In this document: piece by piece, positions 34,317-45,952 of the stretch | How the letters are laid out: each line of letters begins with the position of its first letter | How positions within the stretch are numbered: position 1 is the stretch's first letter | From: Polynucleobacter sp. | Lineage (GTDB): Bacteria > Pseudomonadota > Gammaproteobacteria > Burkholderiales > Burkholderiaceae | Assembly (NCBI GenBank): GCA_030696845.1 | Contig: JAUYRJ010000069.1 | Span: 1 to 64,000, forward strand | Direction: 5' to 3' | DNA: 64,000 nucleotides | Made by a program: the position numbers and the translations under genes | The notes under the pieces: model-generated | Told to the model about the DNA's origin: nothing | Databases searched by the model: none | What the model saw: only the letters and a program-made list of their open reading frames with translations

Positions 34317-37151
34317 TTAATGCGCTTCTTCCCAATTATCACCGACACCGATGCTCACGACCAAAGGCACTTTCAGCGTGGCTACCGAACACATGAGGCC
34401 GGGCAAGGCTTTTTGAACGTATTCGAGCTCATCTTGCGGCACATCGAAGACCAATTCATCATGCACCTGCAGCAACATGCGCGTTTTGAGTTTTTCTGCC
34501 TCAAGCCAGTCTTGTACGGCCACCATCGCTAATTTAATCAAGTCGGCTGCAGTCCCCTGCATCGGGGCGTTAATCGCGGCGCGCTCAGCACCCTGCCGCC
34601 TAGGTCCGTTAACCCCCTTAATCTCAGGGAGCCAAAGACGCCTGCCAAAAACGGTTTCAACGTAACCCTGCTCTCGCGCCTTCAGCTTGGTTTCTTCCAT
34701 GTACTGCGCCACACTGGGATAACGCTCGAAATACGTCGCGATGTATTTTTGTGCCGCTGCACGTTCAATTCCTAAATTACCCGCTAGACCATAGGCGCTC
34801 ATACCGTAAATCAAACCAAAATTAATCACCTTGGCATAGCGACGCTGCTCTGAAGTCACCTGCTCAAGGGGTACGCCAAAAATCTCAGCCGCAGTCGCTT
34901 GATGAATATCTTTACCCGCCGCGAATGCGGTTAATAAATTTTCATCCTCGGCAATGTGCGCCATGATGCGCAGCTCGATCTGTGAATAGTCGGCCGAAAG
35001 TAATTTACAACCCTCGGCAGGAACGAAGGCTTCCCGAATACGCCGCCCCTCTTCGGTTCGGACGGGAATGTTTTGGATATTGGGCTCGCTTGAAGCCAAG
35101 CGCCCAGTCACCGCAACCGCTTGTGAAAAATTAGTATGCACTCGGCCAGTTTTGGGATTGACCATTCGCGGTAATTTTTCAATATAGGTTGACATGAGTT
35201 TAGCCAAGCCTCGGTAATCCAAAATCTTCGCTGGCAAAGGAAAATCTTCGGCCAATTTTTGCAACACCTCTTCATCGGTCGATGGCGCGCCCGATGGCGT
35301 CTTTTTAATTACCGGCAATTGCAATTGACCAAATAAGATCTCGGCGATTTGTTTGGGGGACTGAATATTGAATGGCTGCCCGGCAAGCGCATGAATTTCA
35401 CCCTCTAAAGCCAAGAGCCTTTTGCCCACCTCTTGTCCTTGCGCCGTCAATCGCGCGGAATCAATTCGAATACCATTACGCTCCATAACTCCGAGCACCC
35501 GCATTGCCGGCATTTCAATTTTTTCGTAGACATACCGCAAGCCCGAACTGCTTTCAATTTGCGGCCATAAGAAATGATGTAAACGCAAGGTAATGTCCGC
35601 GTCTTCCGCTGCATAATGGCAGGCGGTTTTCAGGTCAACCTGATCAAAGCCAATTTGATGCACCCCTTTGCCACAGACCTCTTCATAACGAATTGTCTTT
35701 ACGCCCAAGTGGCGCTCGGCAAGGCTATCCATATTGTGGGCAAGGTGCGACTCGAGTACATACGATTCCAATAAAGTATCGTGCTCTACTCCGCTCAGGG
35801 TGATGCCGTAATTGGCGAAAATATGGCTGTCGTACTTTAGGTTTTGACCTACTTTATGACGCTTAGGATCCTCTAGCCAAGGGCGCAATTGCTCCAAAAC
35901 CCAAGCGCGATCCAGTTGTGTCTCACCTGTACGATGGGCTACCGGGATGTAGCATGCCTCCCCTTCCGCCACACTCAATGAAATACCAACCAGTTCCGCC
36001 ACCAACGCATCCAGGCCAGTTGTCTCGGTATCAATACAGACCAATTCAGCGGTGGCGATTTTAGATTGCCATTTTTTGAATTCAGATTCATCCACCACGC
36101 AGGCATAGCGACGTTCAATGGCATTTTGCTCGGCAGCATCTTTAGCGGGGGAAGTGGGCGCCAGAGCAATAGGGGATGTTGGTTTGGCTGTTTGCGGCGC
36201 CACGACCTCGCTTTGATTCCCCACCAAGTCAAATGCAGGCGCCTGACTTAGTGTGGATTCGGATTCTGGGGTCGCACTCCCTTCACTCAGGCGCTTTTCA
36301 ACATCACGTAACCAAGTCTTGAAGGCGAAGCGTTCAAAGAACTCTCTGAGCAGAACTAAGTTTTCCGGTTTGGCATGCAAATCGTCTAAACCCGGAATGT
36401 GACCATTAAGATCACAATCCAGCTTTACCGTAAGCAGTTCACGAGCACGCAACAACCACGGCAGGCTAGCGCGTAGGTTATCGCCCACCACGCCTTTAAT
36501 CTCATCGGCATGTGCCATCACTGAATCCAGATCACCGTATTCGGCAAGCCATTTATTGGCGGTCTTCGGACCCGCCTTGGGTACGCCAGGAACGTTATCC
36601 ACGGTATCCCCAATAATCGTAAGGTAATCCACGATGCGCTCGGGTGGTACGCCAAATTTGGCAATAACCCCGTCAATATCCAAGCGCTCATCGGTCATTG
36701 TATTAATGAGGGTGACCGATGGGTTCACTAACTGAGCCAGGTCTTTGTCGCCGGTCGAGATAATGGTTTCCCAGCCAGCCTCAGTTGCCTGCTTGGCTAG
36801 AGTACCGATAACATCGTCCGCCTCTACCCCCGGCACAACCAATACTGGCCAGCCCAAAGCCTTTACCAGCTCATGAATCGGCTCGATTTGGGCAACCAAG
36901 TCCTCCGGCATCGAGCTGCGATTTGCCTTGTATTCGGGGTACATTTCATCCCGAAAGGTCTTGCCCTTGGCATCAAACACACAGGCCAAATGATCGGCTT
37001 GGATCTCGGACCGCGCCCGCCGCATCATATTGACCATGCCATAAACCGCCCCTGTGGGCTCCCCAGCGGCATTTCGGAGGTCTGGCATGCCATGAAAGGC
37101 CCGATATAGGTAGCTGGAACCGTCTACTAACAAGAGTCTATGTTTCGTCAT
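34317..37151 (-). CDS. polA: DNA polymerase I
   Basis: About 944 residues from MTKHRLLLVDGSSYLYRAFH. Domains in order: 5' nuclease (GVEADDVIGTLA, STGDKDLAQLV), 3'-5' exonuclease with an intact first acidic motif (IDTETTGLD), and polymerase with motif A (SADYSQIELRIMAH), motif B (RRYAKVINFGLIYG) and motif C (QVHDELVFD). It removes primers and fills repair gaps. First gene of a minus-strand unit with the hydrolase and the transporter. Confidence 0.98.
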   Translation of the reverse strand: MTKHRLLLVDGSSYLYRAFHGMPDLRNAAGEPTGAVYGMVNMMRRARSEIQADHLACVFDAKGKTFRDEMYPEYKANRSSMPEDLVAQIEPIHELVKALGWPVLVVPGVEADDVIGTLAKQATEAGWETIISTGDKDLAQLVNPSVTLINTMTDERLDIDGVIAKFGVPPERIVDYLTIIGDTVDNVPGVPKAGPKTANKWLAEYGDLDSVMAHADEIKGVVGDNLRASLPWLLRARELLTVKLDCDLNGHIPGLDDLHAKPENLVLLREFFERFAFKTWLRDVEKRLSEGSATPESESTLSQAPAFDLVGNQSEVVAPQTAKPTSPIALAPTSPAKDAAEQNAIERRYACVVDESEFKKWQSKIATAELVCIDTETTGLDALVAELVGISLSVAEGEACYIPVAHRTGETQLDRAWVLEQLRPWLEDPKRHKVGQNLKYDSHIFANYGITLSGVEHDTLLESYVLESHLAHNMDSLAERHLGVKTIRYEEVCGKGVHQIGFDQVDLKTACHYAAEDADITLRLHHFLWPQIESSSGLRYVYEKIEMPAMRVLGVMERNGIRIDSARLTAQGQEVGKRLLALEGEIHALAGQPFNIQSPKQIAEILFGQLQLPVIKKTPSGAPSTDEEVLQKLAEDFPLPAKILDYRGLAKLMSTYIEKLPRMVNPKTGRVHTNFSQAVAVTGRLASSEPNIQNIPVRTEEGRRIREAFVPAEGCKLLSADYSQIELRIMAHIAEDENLLTAFAAGKDIHQATAAEIFGVPLEQVTSEQRRYAKVINFGLIYGMSAYGLAGNLGIERAAAQKYIATYFERYPSVAQYMEETKLKAREQGYVETVFGRRLWLPEIKGVNGPRRQGAERAAINAPMQGTAADLIKLAMVAVQDWLEAEKLKTRMLLQVHDELVFDVPQDELEYVQKALPGLMCSVATLKVPLVVSIGVGDNWEEAH

Positions 37152-37245
37152 ACCGCAATCGTACAATCTAGTTACCTACTTGTTGCTTTTTCCCGGTGCC
37201 CAAGCCCGAGAAGGATGCTGAGTTAACCTAAAACCAAGATCTCAT

Positions 37246-37629
37246 ATGCGCCAAACCCTGTTCCTTTTAAGCCCCTTACTCGTTTCCAGCCTCTTGACGG
37301 CAATCAGCCCTGCCATGGCGCAAAGCGGAAACTCCCAAGCCCTGAGCGCAGAAGAATTAAAGCGCATCAATAATCAGCCGATTGCCGCGCCGGTTGGCAA
37401 TCCCGGCAACTTGGGTACATCCGATAGTCGCAAGCCCACCTTTGAGTACACCGACCCTAGCGGTACCCAGGTTCGCGAATACCGCGATGCTAATGCGCCC
37501 ACCGAAGTGCAAGTAAAGGGCCCTCTCGGTACCTATGAAATGGCGCCGCCCACTTCGGTTATGCCTGGACCGACCAATAAGCCCGATGAGAACCTGATTA
37601 GCGTACCCAGCATTAGCATTCCGTTTTAA
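37246..37629 (+). CDS. DUF2782-family exported protein
   Basis: A 127-residue protein with a signal peptide (ending SPAMAQ) and the family's central strand pattern TFEYTDPSGTQVREYRD, followed by VQVKGPLGTYEM. Function unknown. It is coupled to thrB 12 bases downstream, as in other Betaproteobacteria, and diverges from polA. Confidence 0.88.
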   Translation: MRQTLFLLSPLLVSSLLTAISPAMAQSGNSQALSAEELKRINNQPIAAPVGNPGNLGTSDSRKPTFEYTDPSGTQVREYRDANAPTEVQVKGPLGTYEMAPPTSVMPGPTNKPDENLISVPSISIPF

Positions 37630-37641
37630 GGACAACCCAGT

Positions 37642-38637
37642 ATGGCGGTATTCACACCCATTGAGCTGAGCGATATCGCCCATTGGATTTCCACGGATTT
37701 TGCGATCGGAAAAGCAAAAGCCATTCGCGGCATTCAGGGGGGCATTGAAAACTCCAATTTTTTTCTGGATACCGAGATGGGGGGCTCCCCCCAAGAATAT
37801 GTTCTCACCATTTTTGAGCGCTTGAGCGCCGCCCAATTGCCTTACTACCTCGAGTTGATGCGCCACTTAGCCAATCAAGGCATTCCCGTTCCTAAGCCGA
37901 TTGCAAATCATGCGGGAACGATTTTGTTTGATCTCAAATCAAAGCCTGCTGCCATCGTCAGCAAATTGCCTGGCGTATCGCGCATGGAGCCCAATTCACA
38001 GCAATGCGCTATGGTCGGCAGCATGCTCGCCAAAATGCATTTGGCAGGGTCTAGCTTTGCTGGAGACCAGCCCAATTTGCGAAGCTTACCGTGGTGGCGC
38101 GAGACCGCCCCCAAGATCTTGCCGCACTTATCGGCTGAGCAAAGTGCGCTCTTAAACGATGAGTTGCATTTCCAAGAGGTCTTTTTTGCCTCCACGCAAT
38201 ACCAAAACCTCCCAGCAGGCGCAAGCCATTGCGATCTGTTCCGCGATAACGTCCTGTTTGAAGGAGAGGGTTCGCAAGAGCGGCTTGGCGGTTTCTTTGA
38301 TTTCTATTTTGCCGGCACCGATAAGTGGCTGTTTGATCTTGCTGTGACCATCAATGATTGGTGCTTGGCCAAAGACGGTGGGCTTGATGCCGATCGAACG
38401 CAAGCGCTTGTTACGGCATATCAATCTGTTAGACCATTAACCGCCGATGAGCTCCAAGGGGGTTCGGCCATGCTGCGCGCCGCGGCTCTGCGATTTTGGA
38501 TCTCCCGCTTATGGGACTTTTATCTACCCCGCGATGCGCAAATGCTAACACCCCACGATCCCAAGCACTTTGAGCGCATCCTGCTCCATCGGCGCAAGCC
38601 CGCGACCACTTCCGTATTTTTTGGATCACATCCATAA
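37642..38637 (+). CDS. thrB: Homoserine kinase, ThrB type II (APH fold)
   Basis: A 331-residue protein of the aminoglycoside-phosphotransferase fold. The catalytic loop [11 protein letters not shown] and metal-binding [11 protein letters not shown] identify the Pseudomonas-type ThrB. It phosphorylates homoserine for threonine synthesis. Ten or so bases separate it from each neighbour, so it sits in a three-gene operon. Confidence 0.93.
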   Translation: MAVFTPIELSDIAHWISTDFAIGKAKAIRGIQGGIENSNFFLDTEMGGSPQEYVLTIFERLSAAQLPYYLELMRHLANQGIPVPKPIANHAGTILFDLKSKPAAIVSKLPGVSRMEPNSQQCAMVGSMLAKMHLAGSSFAGDQPNLRSLPWWRETAPKILPHLSAEQSALLNDELHFQEVFFASTQYQNLPAGASHCDLFRDNVLFEGEGSQERLGGFFDFYFAGTDKWLFDLAVTINDWCLAKDGGLDADRTQALVTAYQSVRPLTADELQGGSAMLRAAALRFWISRLWDFYLPRDAQMLTPHDPKHFERILLHRRKPATTSVFFGSHP

Positions 38638-38646
38638 AGAATTCCT

Positions 38647-39432
38647 ATGAAACTCAATCTCGTTAGTCACCGCGATGCAATCAAGTGGATACGCCAAGGA
38701 TTTTGGCTGTTTAAGCAAAACCCATTGGGGTTTTTGATGTTGGTCTTCATGTATGTGTTCTTTGCGCAGCTAGCGATCCTCATTCCAGTGATTGGTGTGT
38801 TCATCGTGCTTCTCATTACACCAGCGCTATCCATTGGCTTTATGACCGCCTGCAGACAAGCGATTCAAAAAGAGCGCATCCTACCAACCGTCTACTTGGC
38901 GGCATTTAAACTGCCCTCCACTATGGCGCGTAAGCGGGTTTTGCAATTGGGATTGATATATACCGCGTGCATTTTGATGTTGAGTTTCTTGGCGAGCCTC
39001 ATGGTGGATTTTGAAGCGCTCCTTCCTCTTGTAACCAGCGACCAACCCCCAAGCGCGGAAGCCATGCAGCAGCTATACAAGATGATCTTTGTTGGTGGGG
39101 CGCTATATATTCCGGTAGCCATGCTGATGTGGTTTTCACCACTCTTGGTGGCATGGGCCGATATGCCTCTAATGCAGGCGATTTTTTCCAGCTGGATGGC
39201 CTGCTGGTCAAACCGCGCAGCCTTTGCGTATTACATCTTTATTTGGAGTACGGCTCTGGTTGCGTTGCCGATGCTCATTGGATCAGGCCTTGATGCGGTC
39301 GGTCTTGGCAGCATCGCATCGTATGTTGTGGCACCGCTCTCGATGGCTGGGCTGACGGTGATGCACTGCTCTTTCTTTGCTACCTGGAAAGGCTGCTTTA
39401 CCGATAACAATATTGAGCAGCTCCCGAGCTAA
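38647..39432 (+). CDS. BPSS1780-family membrane protein
   Basis: A 261-residue protein with five to six hydrophobic helices and the family's N-terminal WIRQGFWLFKQNP and C-terminal FFATWKGCF. Function unknown; the family is characteristic of Burkholderiales. It follows thrB by nine bases and converges on uvrD. Confidence 0.88.
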   Translation: MKLNLVSHRDAIKWIRQGFWLFKQNPLGFLMLVFMYVFFAQLAILIPVIGVFIVLLITPALSIGFMTACRQAIQKERILPTVYLAAFKLPSTMARKRVLQLGLIYTACILMLSFLASLMVDFEALLPLVTSDQPPSAEAMQQLYKMIFVGGALYIPVAMLMWFSPLLVAWADMPLMQAIFSSWMACWSNRAAFAYYIFIWSTALVALPMLIGSGLDAVGLGSIASYVVAPLSMAGLTVMHCSFFATWKGCFTDNNIEQLPS

Positions 39433-39444
39433 ACGCCGGATCCC

Positions 39445-41796
39445 TTAAGCATCAATTGCAGTTAACTTCGCAATACTGAGTTGCAACCATTTCACGCCGT
39501 GGCGCTTGAAATTGACTTGAGCGCGCGCCTCAGCATCTAGCCCCTCTAAGCCCACCACTCGCCCTTCGCCGAACTTAGTGTGAAATACCTGCTGACCAAT
39601 CGTGAATGGATAGCCTGAACGCGGGGGCGCAGCCATACGCTTGACCGTTTCAGTCGCTTTATTGCGACTACCAAGGCGTGGCGCTTGCGCATCAAAAAAA
39701 TCGTTTGTCTCGCTATCGCGCTGTCGGGTATAGCCGCCACTTTGCCAGCTCGATCCAGAATTGCGAGTACCGCCCCAGCGCGCATCTTTTGCTTTGGGGG
39801 TTAACCACTTCAAGGAGTCCGCAGGCAGCTCTTCCAAAAAGCGAGAAGGCATGTTGTAACGGACCTGCCCATGCAACATGCGCGATTGGGTGTGCGACAG
39901 ATACAAACGCTCTTTTGCGCGGGTAATCGCGACATACATTAAGCGGCGCTCTTCCTCAAGACCATTCGGTTCATTCACGCTGTTCTCGTGCGGGAACAAA
40001 CCTTCCTCAAGACCCGTAATGAATACCGCAGTGAACTCCAGCCCCTTAGCGGAGTGAACCGTCATCAGCTGAATCGCATCTTGCCCAGCTTGCGCTTGAT
40101 TGTCGCCCGCCTCGAGTGAAGCATGGGATAAAAACCCTGCCAAGGGAGAGATCTCCACAGTGCCCGGGTCATTTTCGCCAGGAAGTAAGGCAGCCTCGGC
40201 ATTTTGCCCGTACCCTTCTTCCGCGATAAACGCGGTCGCGGCATTGACTAATTCTTGTAAGTTTTCGACGCGGTCTTGACCCTCGCGCTCGGTCAAATAA
40301 TGCTGAATCAAGCCACTGTTCTGAATCACAAACTCCACGGTTTCCGGCAAGGTATTGTGGCGAGTGGCTTCGCGCATGTGGTCAACCAAGCGGACAAACC
40401 CGCCTAGGGCGGCGCCTGCCTTTCCCTCAAGACTGGATGCGGCCAAATAGAGCGAGCATTGCTGCTGGCGTGCGGCATCTTGCAATGCCTCGATGGAACG
40501 CGCGCCAATTCCTCGGGTCGGAAAATTAACAACGCGTGAGAAGGAAGTGTCGTCATTGGGATTTTCCAACAAACGCAGGTAGGCTAGTGCATGCTTAATT
40601 TCAGCACGCTCAAAAAAGCGCAAGCCCCCATAAACGCGATACGGCATGCCTGCAGAAAATAATCCATGCTCAATGATGCGGGATTGGGCATTACTTCGAT
40701 AAAGCAATGCAATATCGCTGCGGCGTAAACCGCCATTCACGAGCGCCTTGATTTCATCGATCAACCAAGCGGCTTCCATGCCATCACTAGCAGCCTCATA
40801 TATTCGAACTGGCTCACCATGGCCTGCATCGGTACGTAGATTTTTACCAAGGCGTCCGGTGTTATTCGCGATTAAGTGATTCGCGGTATCCAGAATATGG
40901 CCATGCGAGCGGTAGTTTTGCTCCAGCTTCACCATAATCGGGTGAAATTGATTTTCATACAGGCGCATATTGGCAACATCCGCGCCGCGGAAGGCGTAAA
41001 TGCTTTGATCGTCATCGCCCACCGCAAAAACTGCGCTAGCGGATTCCTTCGAACGCCCCCCATCATGACCGGACAATAGTTTGAGCCATGCATACTGCAA
41101 GGCGTTCGTATCCTGAAACTCATCGATCAAAATATGCCGAAAGCGCTCTTGATAATGCGTGCGAATCGCCTCGTTGTGCTTCAATAACTCGTAGCTGCGC
41201 AAGAGTAGTTCGGCAAAATCCACAACGCCCTCGCGCTGGCATTGCTGATCATAGGCCTCGTATAACTGCGCCATGCGCGCCTGGAAATCATCGCCCGTTT
41301 CCAAATCCCGAGCGCGCATACCGCGCTCCTTCGCATGCGCAATGAAATACTGCAGTTGCTTTGGTGGGTATTTCTCATCATCCACCTTTAGGCCTTTTAA
41401 CAGTCGCTTAATGGCGGATAGCTGATCTTGGGTATCCAAAATTTGAAAGGTGGAAGGCAGTCCTGCATCGCGGTGGTGCGCGCGTAATAAGCGATTACAA
41501 AGACCATGGAAAGTGCCAATCCACATGCCCCGGGTATTAATGGGCAACATGGCGCCAAGGCGCATCAACATCTCTTTTGCCGCTTTATTGGTAAACGTCA
41601 CCGCCAGCACGCCAATCGGCGAAACCTGACCTGTCTGAATAAGCCAAGCGATTCGGGTGGTCAAAACACGGGTTTTACCGCTTCCAGCACCCGCTAGGAT
41701 CAATGCAGACTGGGCATGCCCATTTTGCGCAACAGGCAACAGCGTCACTGCCTCGCGCTGTTCGGGGTTTAGGTTCGCGAGTAGGTCTGAATACAT
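39445..41796 (-). CDS. uvrD: ATP-dependent DNA helicase UvrD
   Basis: A 783-residue superfamily I helicase: Walker [11 protein letters not shown], motif [13 protein letters not shown], motif [16 protein letters not shown], motif [10 protein letters not shown], motifs V and VI ([22 protein letters not shown]). The C-terminal Tudor-like segment ([16 protein letters not shown]) marks UvrD/PcrA rather than Rep. It acts in mismatch and excision repair with 3'-5' polarity. Confidence 0.96.
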   Translation of the reverse strand: MYSDLLANLNPEQREAVTLLPVAQNGHAQSALILAGAGSGKTRVLTTRIAWLIQTGQVSPIGVLAVTFTNKAAKEMLMRLGAMLPINTRGMWIGTFHGLCNRLLRAHHRDAGLPSTFQILDTQDQLSAIKRLLKGLKVDDEKYPPKQLQYFIAHAKERGMRARDLETGDDFQARMAQLYEAYDQQCQREGVVDFAELLLRSYELLKHNEAIRTHYQERFRHILIDEFQDTNALQYAWLKLLSGHDGGRSKESASAVFAVGDDDQSIYAFRGADVANMRLYENQFHPIMVKLEQNYRSHGHILDTANHLIANNTGRLGKNLRTDAGHGEPVRIYEAASDGMEAAWLIDEIKALVNGGLRRSDIALLYRSNAQSRIIEHGLFSAGMPYRVYGGLRFFERAEIKHALAYLRLLENPNDDTSFSRVVNFPTRGIGARSIEALQDAARQQQCSLYLAASSLEGKAGAALGGFVRLVDHMREATRHNTLPETVEFVIQNSGLIQHYLTEREGQDRVENLQELVNAATAFIAEEGYGQNAEAALLPGENDPGTVEISPLAGFLSHASLEAGDNQAQAGQDAIQLMTVHSAKGLEFTAVFITGLEEGLFPHENSVNEPNGLEEERRLMYVAITRAKERLYLSHTQSRMLHGQVRYNMPSRFLEELPADSLKWLTPKAKDARWGGTRNSGSSWQSGGYTRQRDSETNDFFDAQAPRLGSRNKATETVKRMAAPPRSGYPFTIGQQVFHTKFGEGRVVGLEGLDAEARAQVNFKRHGVKWLQLSIAKLTAIDA

Positions 41797-41820
41797 TACG
41801 CCAATTATAATTTGTCTCTT

Positions 41821-44745
41821 ATGTCAATCACCCCAAATCCCTCTGAATCGCATCCAGCCCAGCCCAAGGAAGATTCTTCTTCCGTGTCCGAGCTAGCCAA
41901 ATCCTATGAACCCGCCCCAATTGAAGCGTTTTGGGGTCCGGAATGGGAGCGTCGCGGCATCGCCAGCGCAACACTCGATGACGATAAGGGCGACTTTAGT
42001 ATTCAGTTGCCGCCGCCGAATGTCACCGGTACGCTCCACATGGGGCACGCATTTAACCAAACCATCATGGATGGGCTTGTGCGTCACGCACGCATGTCGG
42101 GAAAAAATACCCTATGGGTTCCCGGAACCGATCATGCCGGCATTGCCACCCAAATTGTTGTTGAACGTCAACTCGATGCTCAAAAGGTATCGCGTCATGA
42201 CTTGGGGCGGGATGCTTTTTTAGACAAGGTGTGGGAATGGAAGGAAAGTTCTGGCTCCACCATTACCCGGCAAATCCGCCGCTTAGGCGCCTCGATTGAT
42301 TGGAGTCGCGAGTATTTCACGATGGATGACAAAATGTCAGCCTCTGTGGTGGAAGTCTTTGTGCGATTGCATGAACAAGGCCTCATCTACCGCGGCAAAC
42401 GCCTCGTGAACTGGGATCCGCAACTGGGTACCGCGGTTTCGGATCTAGAGGTGGTGAGTGAAGAAGAGGATGGCAGCTTGTGGCATATCCGCTACCCCTT
42501 AAGCGATGGCTCTGGCTCCTTGGTGGTGGCAACGACCAGACCCGAAACCCTGCTGGGTGACGTTGCCGTGATGGTCAACCCCAATGATGAGCGCTATCGC
42601 CACCTCATTGGTAAATCCGTCAATTTGCCGCTATGCAATCGTACCTTACCCATCATCGCCGATGATTACGTTGATTTGGAATTTGGAACGGGTGTCGTAA
42701 AAGTAACGCCAGCGCATGACTTTAATGATTACGCCGTTGGTCAACGCCATCAATTGCCCCTGATTAATATTCTGACGCTCGATGCCAAGATCAATGAGAA
42801 TGCGCCCAGCGCTTACCAAGGTCTTGATCGGTTTGAGGCACGCAAGCGCGTGATTGCAGACTTAGAGTCTGGCGGCTTTTTAGAAAAAGTGCAGCCTCAC
42901 AAATTAATGGTCCCACGGGGCGATCGCACGCAAGTCATTATTGAACCCATGCTGACCGACCAATGGTTTGTGGCGGTATCCAAACCCAGCCCAGATAATG
43001 CGTACAAGCCAGGCTCATCCATTGCCGGCGCAGCCCTCGAAGCGGTTACCAGTGGCGACATTAAGTTGGTTCCAGAGAACTGGTTAAGCACCTACAGCCA
43101 ATGGCTAGAAAATATTCAAGACTGGTGCATCTCGCGCCAGCTCTGGTGGGGTCATCAAATTCCCGCATGGTATGGCGATGATGGGCAAATTTTCGTAGCG
43201 CGATCCGAAGCCGATGCCAAAGCAAAGGCACTCGCTGCGGGATACACCGGCCCACTCACGCGCGACCAAGACGTACTCGACACTTGGTTTAGCTCTGCCC
43301 TGGTTCCCTTTAGTTCCTTAGGCTGGCCAAACCAAACCCCAGAGCTCAAACACTTCCTACCCTCCTCTGTTCTAGTTACTGGCTTTGACATTATCTTTTT
43401 CTGGGTAGCGCGCATGGTGATGATGACCTGCCATTTCACGGGTAAGGTGCCCTTTCATACTGTGTACGTTCACGGCCTCGTGCGTGATGCCGAAGGTCAA
43501 AAGATGAGTAAGTCCAAAGGTAATACCTTGGACCCCATCGACCTCATTGACGGCATCACCCTGGATGCCTTGCTCAGTAAACGCACCATCGGCCTCATGA
43601 ATCCCAAACAGGCCGAAAGCATCACCAAAAAAACCCGTAAAGAGTTCCCCGAAGGCATACCCGCATTTGGTACGGATGCCTTGCGTTTTACGTTTGCATC
43701 GCTCGCCTCCCTCGGGCGCAATATTAACTTTGATCAAAAGCGCTGCGAAGGCTATCGCAACTTTTGCAATAAGTTGTGGAATGCAACGCGTTTTGTACTG
43801 ATGAACTGCCCGGGATCGGACGAAGATAACGGCTTTACTCCGTGTAACGAGCAGTGCGGTCCAGAGGGCCATCTCGAGTTCTCGGCCGCCGATCGCTGGA
43901 TTGTGTCTGCCCTGCAGCGCACCGAGCTGGAGGTTGAGAAAGGCTTTGCACAATACCGCTTTGACAATATTGCCAACGCCATTTATCAATTTACTTGGGA
44001 TGAGTACTGCGACTGGTATTTGGAGCTCGCTAAAGTACAACTGCAAACCGGCACTCCCGCACAGCAGCGCGCAACCCGCCGCACATTGCTGCGCGTACTT
44101 GAAACGATTTTGCGATTGGCACACCCATTAATTCCATTTATCACAGAAACCCTTTGGCAAACCGTAGGTCCCAAGAGCGGCAAAGTATTAGCCGATCAGC
44201 CCAGTCAATCGATTGCATTGCAACCCTACCCGGTGGCCCAACCAACCAAGCTCGATGAGCAAAGCGAAGCTTGGGTCAGCCAGGTGAAAGCGATTGTGGA
44301 TGCGTGCCGTAATTTGCGCGGTGAGATGCAGATCTCTCCGGCTCAAAAAGTCCCGCTGTGGATTTATGGTCCGGAAGCATTTTTAGTCAAAGCCAGCCCT
44401 TATTTGCAAGCTCTGGCTAAGCTCGCTGAAGTCAAAATCTATTCCGATGAAGCCAGCTTAGAGCGGGATGCACCCGGGGCGCCGATGGCTCTAGTTGGCG
44501 AACTCAAGCTCCTGCTGAAAATCGAGGTAGACCTTGGTGCGGAAAAGATTCGTCTGAGCAAAGAAATTGATCGCCTTGCCAATGAAATCAATAAAGCCCG
44601 TAGCAAGCTGGATAACGAGAGCTTTGTAGCAAGAGCTCCCGCAGAGGTGGTTGCGCAAGAAAAATTGCGGCTATCTGGATTTGAGCAAAACCATGAAAAA
44701 CTGCTGGCGCAACTGGATCGCCTTGGTAAAAACGAGCCTGCTTGA
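41821..44745 (+). CDS. valS: Valyl-tRNA synthetase
   Basis: About 974 residues from the ATG at 41821; a TTG at 41812 is also in frame and neither has a strong ribosome site. HIGH motif in [14 protein letters not shown] in [11 protein letters not shown], an editing domain ([22 protein letters not shown]), an anticodon-binding domain and the ValRS C-terminal coiled coil. Divergent from uvrD with a short spacer. Confidence 0.97.
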   Translation: MSITPNPSESHPAQPKEDSSSVSELAKSYEPAPIEAFWGPEWERRGIASATLDDDKGDFSIQLPPPNVTGTLHMGHAFNQTIMDGLVRHARMSGKNTLWVPGTDHAGIATQIVVERQLDAQKVSRHDLGRDAFLDKVWEWKESSGSTITRQIRRLGASIDWSREYFTMDDKMSASVVEVFVRLHEQGLIYRGKRLVNWDPQLGTAVSDLEVVSEEEDGSLWHIRYPLSDGSGSLVVATTRPETLLGDVAVMVNPNDERYRHLIGKSVNLPLCNRTLPIIADDYVDLEFGTGVVKVTPAHDFNDYAVGQRHQLPLINILTLDAKINENAPSAYQGLDRFEARKRVIADLESGGFLEKVQPHKLMVPRGDRTQVIIEPMLTDQWFVAVSKPSPDNAYKPGSSIAGAALEAVTSGDIKLVPENWLSTYSQWLENIQDWCISRQLWWGHQIPAWYGDDGQIFVARSEADAKAKALAAGYTGPLTRDQDVLDTWFSSALVPFSSLGWPNQTPELKHFLPSSVLVTGFDIIFFWVARMVMMTCHFTGKVPFHTVYVHGLVRDAEGQKMSKSKGNTLDPIDLIDGITLDALLSKRTIGLMNPKQAESITKKTRKEFPEGIPAFGTDALRFTFASLASLGRNINFDQKRCEGYRNFCNKLWNATRFVLMNCPGSDEDNGFTPCNEQCGPEGHLEFSAADRWIVSALQRTELEVEKGFAQYRFDNIANAIYQFTWDEYCDWYLELAKVQLQTGTPAQQRATRRTLLRVLETILRLAHPLIPFITETLWQTVGPKSGKVLADQPSQSIALQPYPVAQPTKLDEQSEAWVSQVKAIVDACRNLRGEMQISPAQKVPLWIYGPEAFLVKASPYLQALAKLAEVKIYSDEASLERDAPGAPMALVGELKLLLKIEVDLGAEKIRLSKEIDRLANEINKARSKLDNESFVARAPAEVVAQEKLRLSGFEQNHEKLLAQLDRLGKNEPA

Positions 44746-44794
44746 TATAGGCGCACTAGAATCTCCCTACTCTACTGTTTAATTGGATTTACTG

Positions 44795-45682
44795 ATGACC
44801 TCAAGCTCTATCAAACCCGTTACTAAGGCAGTCTTTCCGGTTGCTGGTCTCGGTACGCGATTTTTGCCCGCAACGAAAGCCAGCCCCAAGGAAATGCTGA
44901 ACGTGGTGGATAAACCACTCATTCAATATGCAGTGGAAGAGGCGATTGCAGCCGGTATTACTGAAATGATTTTTGTCACGGGTCGCAGCAAACGCGCCAT
45001 TGAAGATCACTTTGATAAAGCGTATGAGCTGGAAGCTGAACTAGAGGCCAAAAATAAGCAAGCCCTCCTCGAGATTGTTCGCAGCATTAAACCCAGTCAT
45101 GTCGATTGCGTATACGTCAGACAACCCGAAGCCCTTGGTTTGGGTCATGCCGTACTGTGCGCTGAAAAATTGGTGCGCGATGAGCCGTTTGCGATTATTT
45201 TGGCGGACGACTTACTTGACGGCCAGCCCCCCGTGCTAGAGCAAATGCTTCAGGTGCACAAAGCGCAACTCGGCTCGGTCATTGCCGTTGAAAAAATTGA
45301 TCCCGCTAAAAGCAGTTCCTATGGCATTGTGGCTGGATCCGAAGTCGCCGATGGCATTTATCGACTGGCAAACATTGTCGAAAAGCCCCAACCCAAAGAT
45401 GCGCCATCGAACCTTGCCGTAGTAGGGCGCTATGTTTTGTCCTCATCTATTTTTAGCCATATTCGTAATATTAAGCCTGGAGCGGGCGGGGAGATTCAAT
45501 TAACCGATGCCATCGCTTCTTTACTTAAAGAAGAGCCGGTTTTTGCGTATGAATACGCGGGTGTACGCTATGACTGCGGCAGCAAACTGGGCTACATGAA
45601 GGCCTCCATCGAGTTTGCATTGCGCCACCCTGAAGTAGGCCCCGAGTTTACGGCCTACTTAAAAAGCCGGTCACTCGATTAA
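44795..45682 (+). CDS. galU: UTP-glucose-1-phosphate uridylyltransferase
   Basis: About 295 residues from the ATG at 44795; an in-frame TTG lies four codons earlier. The nucleotidyl-transferase signature is [17 protein letters not shown], with LADDLLDG for metal binding and [11 protein letters not shown]. It makes UDP-glucose for envelope sugars. Same strand as valS, 49 bases after it. Confidence 0.96.
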   Translation: MTSSSIKPVTKAVFPVAGLGTRFLPATKASPKEMLNVVDKPLIQYAVEEAIAAGITEMIFVTGRSKRAIEDHFDKAYELEAELEAKNKQALLEIVRSIKPSHVDCVYVRQPEALGLGHAVLCAEKLVRDEPFAIILADDLLDGQPPVLEQMLQVHKAQLGSVIAVEKIDPAKSSSYGIVAGSEVADGIYRLANIVEKPQPKDAPSNLAVVGRYVLSSSIFSHIRNIKPGAGGEIQLTDAIASLLKEEPVFAYEYAGVRYDCGSKLGYMKASIEFALRHPEVGPEFTAYLKSRSLD

Positions 45683-45687
45683 ACCGT

Positions 45688-45933
45688 TTATCTGCGCTTG
45701 AGATAAAAAATAAAGGTGTCGCCCTCGTTGGCGGTGGCAATCAACTCATTTCCAGTTTGTTTTGCAAACACAGGAAAGTCATGAACAGCGCCCGAGTCGG
45801 TGGCCTTCACCATCAAAATCTGTCCAGACTCCATCTCGGCTAACGCCTTCTTGGTGCGCAGAATCGGCAATGGGCAGTTCATGCCAATCGCATCGACCTC
45901 GCGATTGACTTCCGGAATGATGACTTCACTCAT
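45688..45933 (-). CDS. TusA-family sulfur carrier
   Basis: An 81-residue protein with the SirA/TusA CPxP signature (NCPLPILRTKKAL), the Cys being the sulfur acceptor. It might serve tRNA thiolation or general sulfur trafficking. It lies 19 bases downstream of alaS on the same strand. Confidence 0.93.
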   Translation of the reverse strand: MSEVIIPEVNREVDAIGMNCPLPILRTKKALAEMESGQILMVKATDSGAVHDFPVFAKQTGNELIATANEGDTFIFYLKRR

Positions 45934-45952
45934 GGCTTACTCCCTCGTTCGT

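Noticed and set aside
43372-44124. 250-codon minus-strand frame inside valS
   Set aside because: Antisense to a full-length conserved gene, with no family features.
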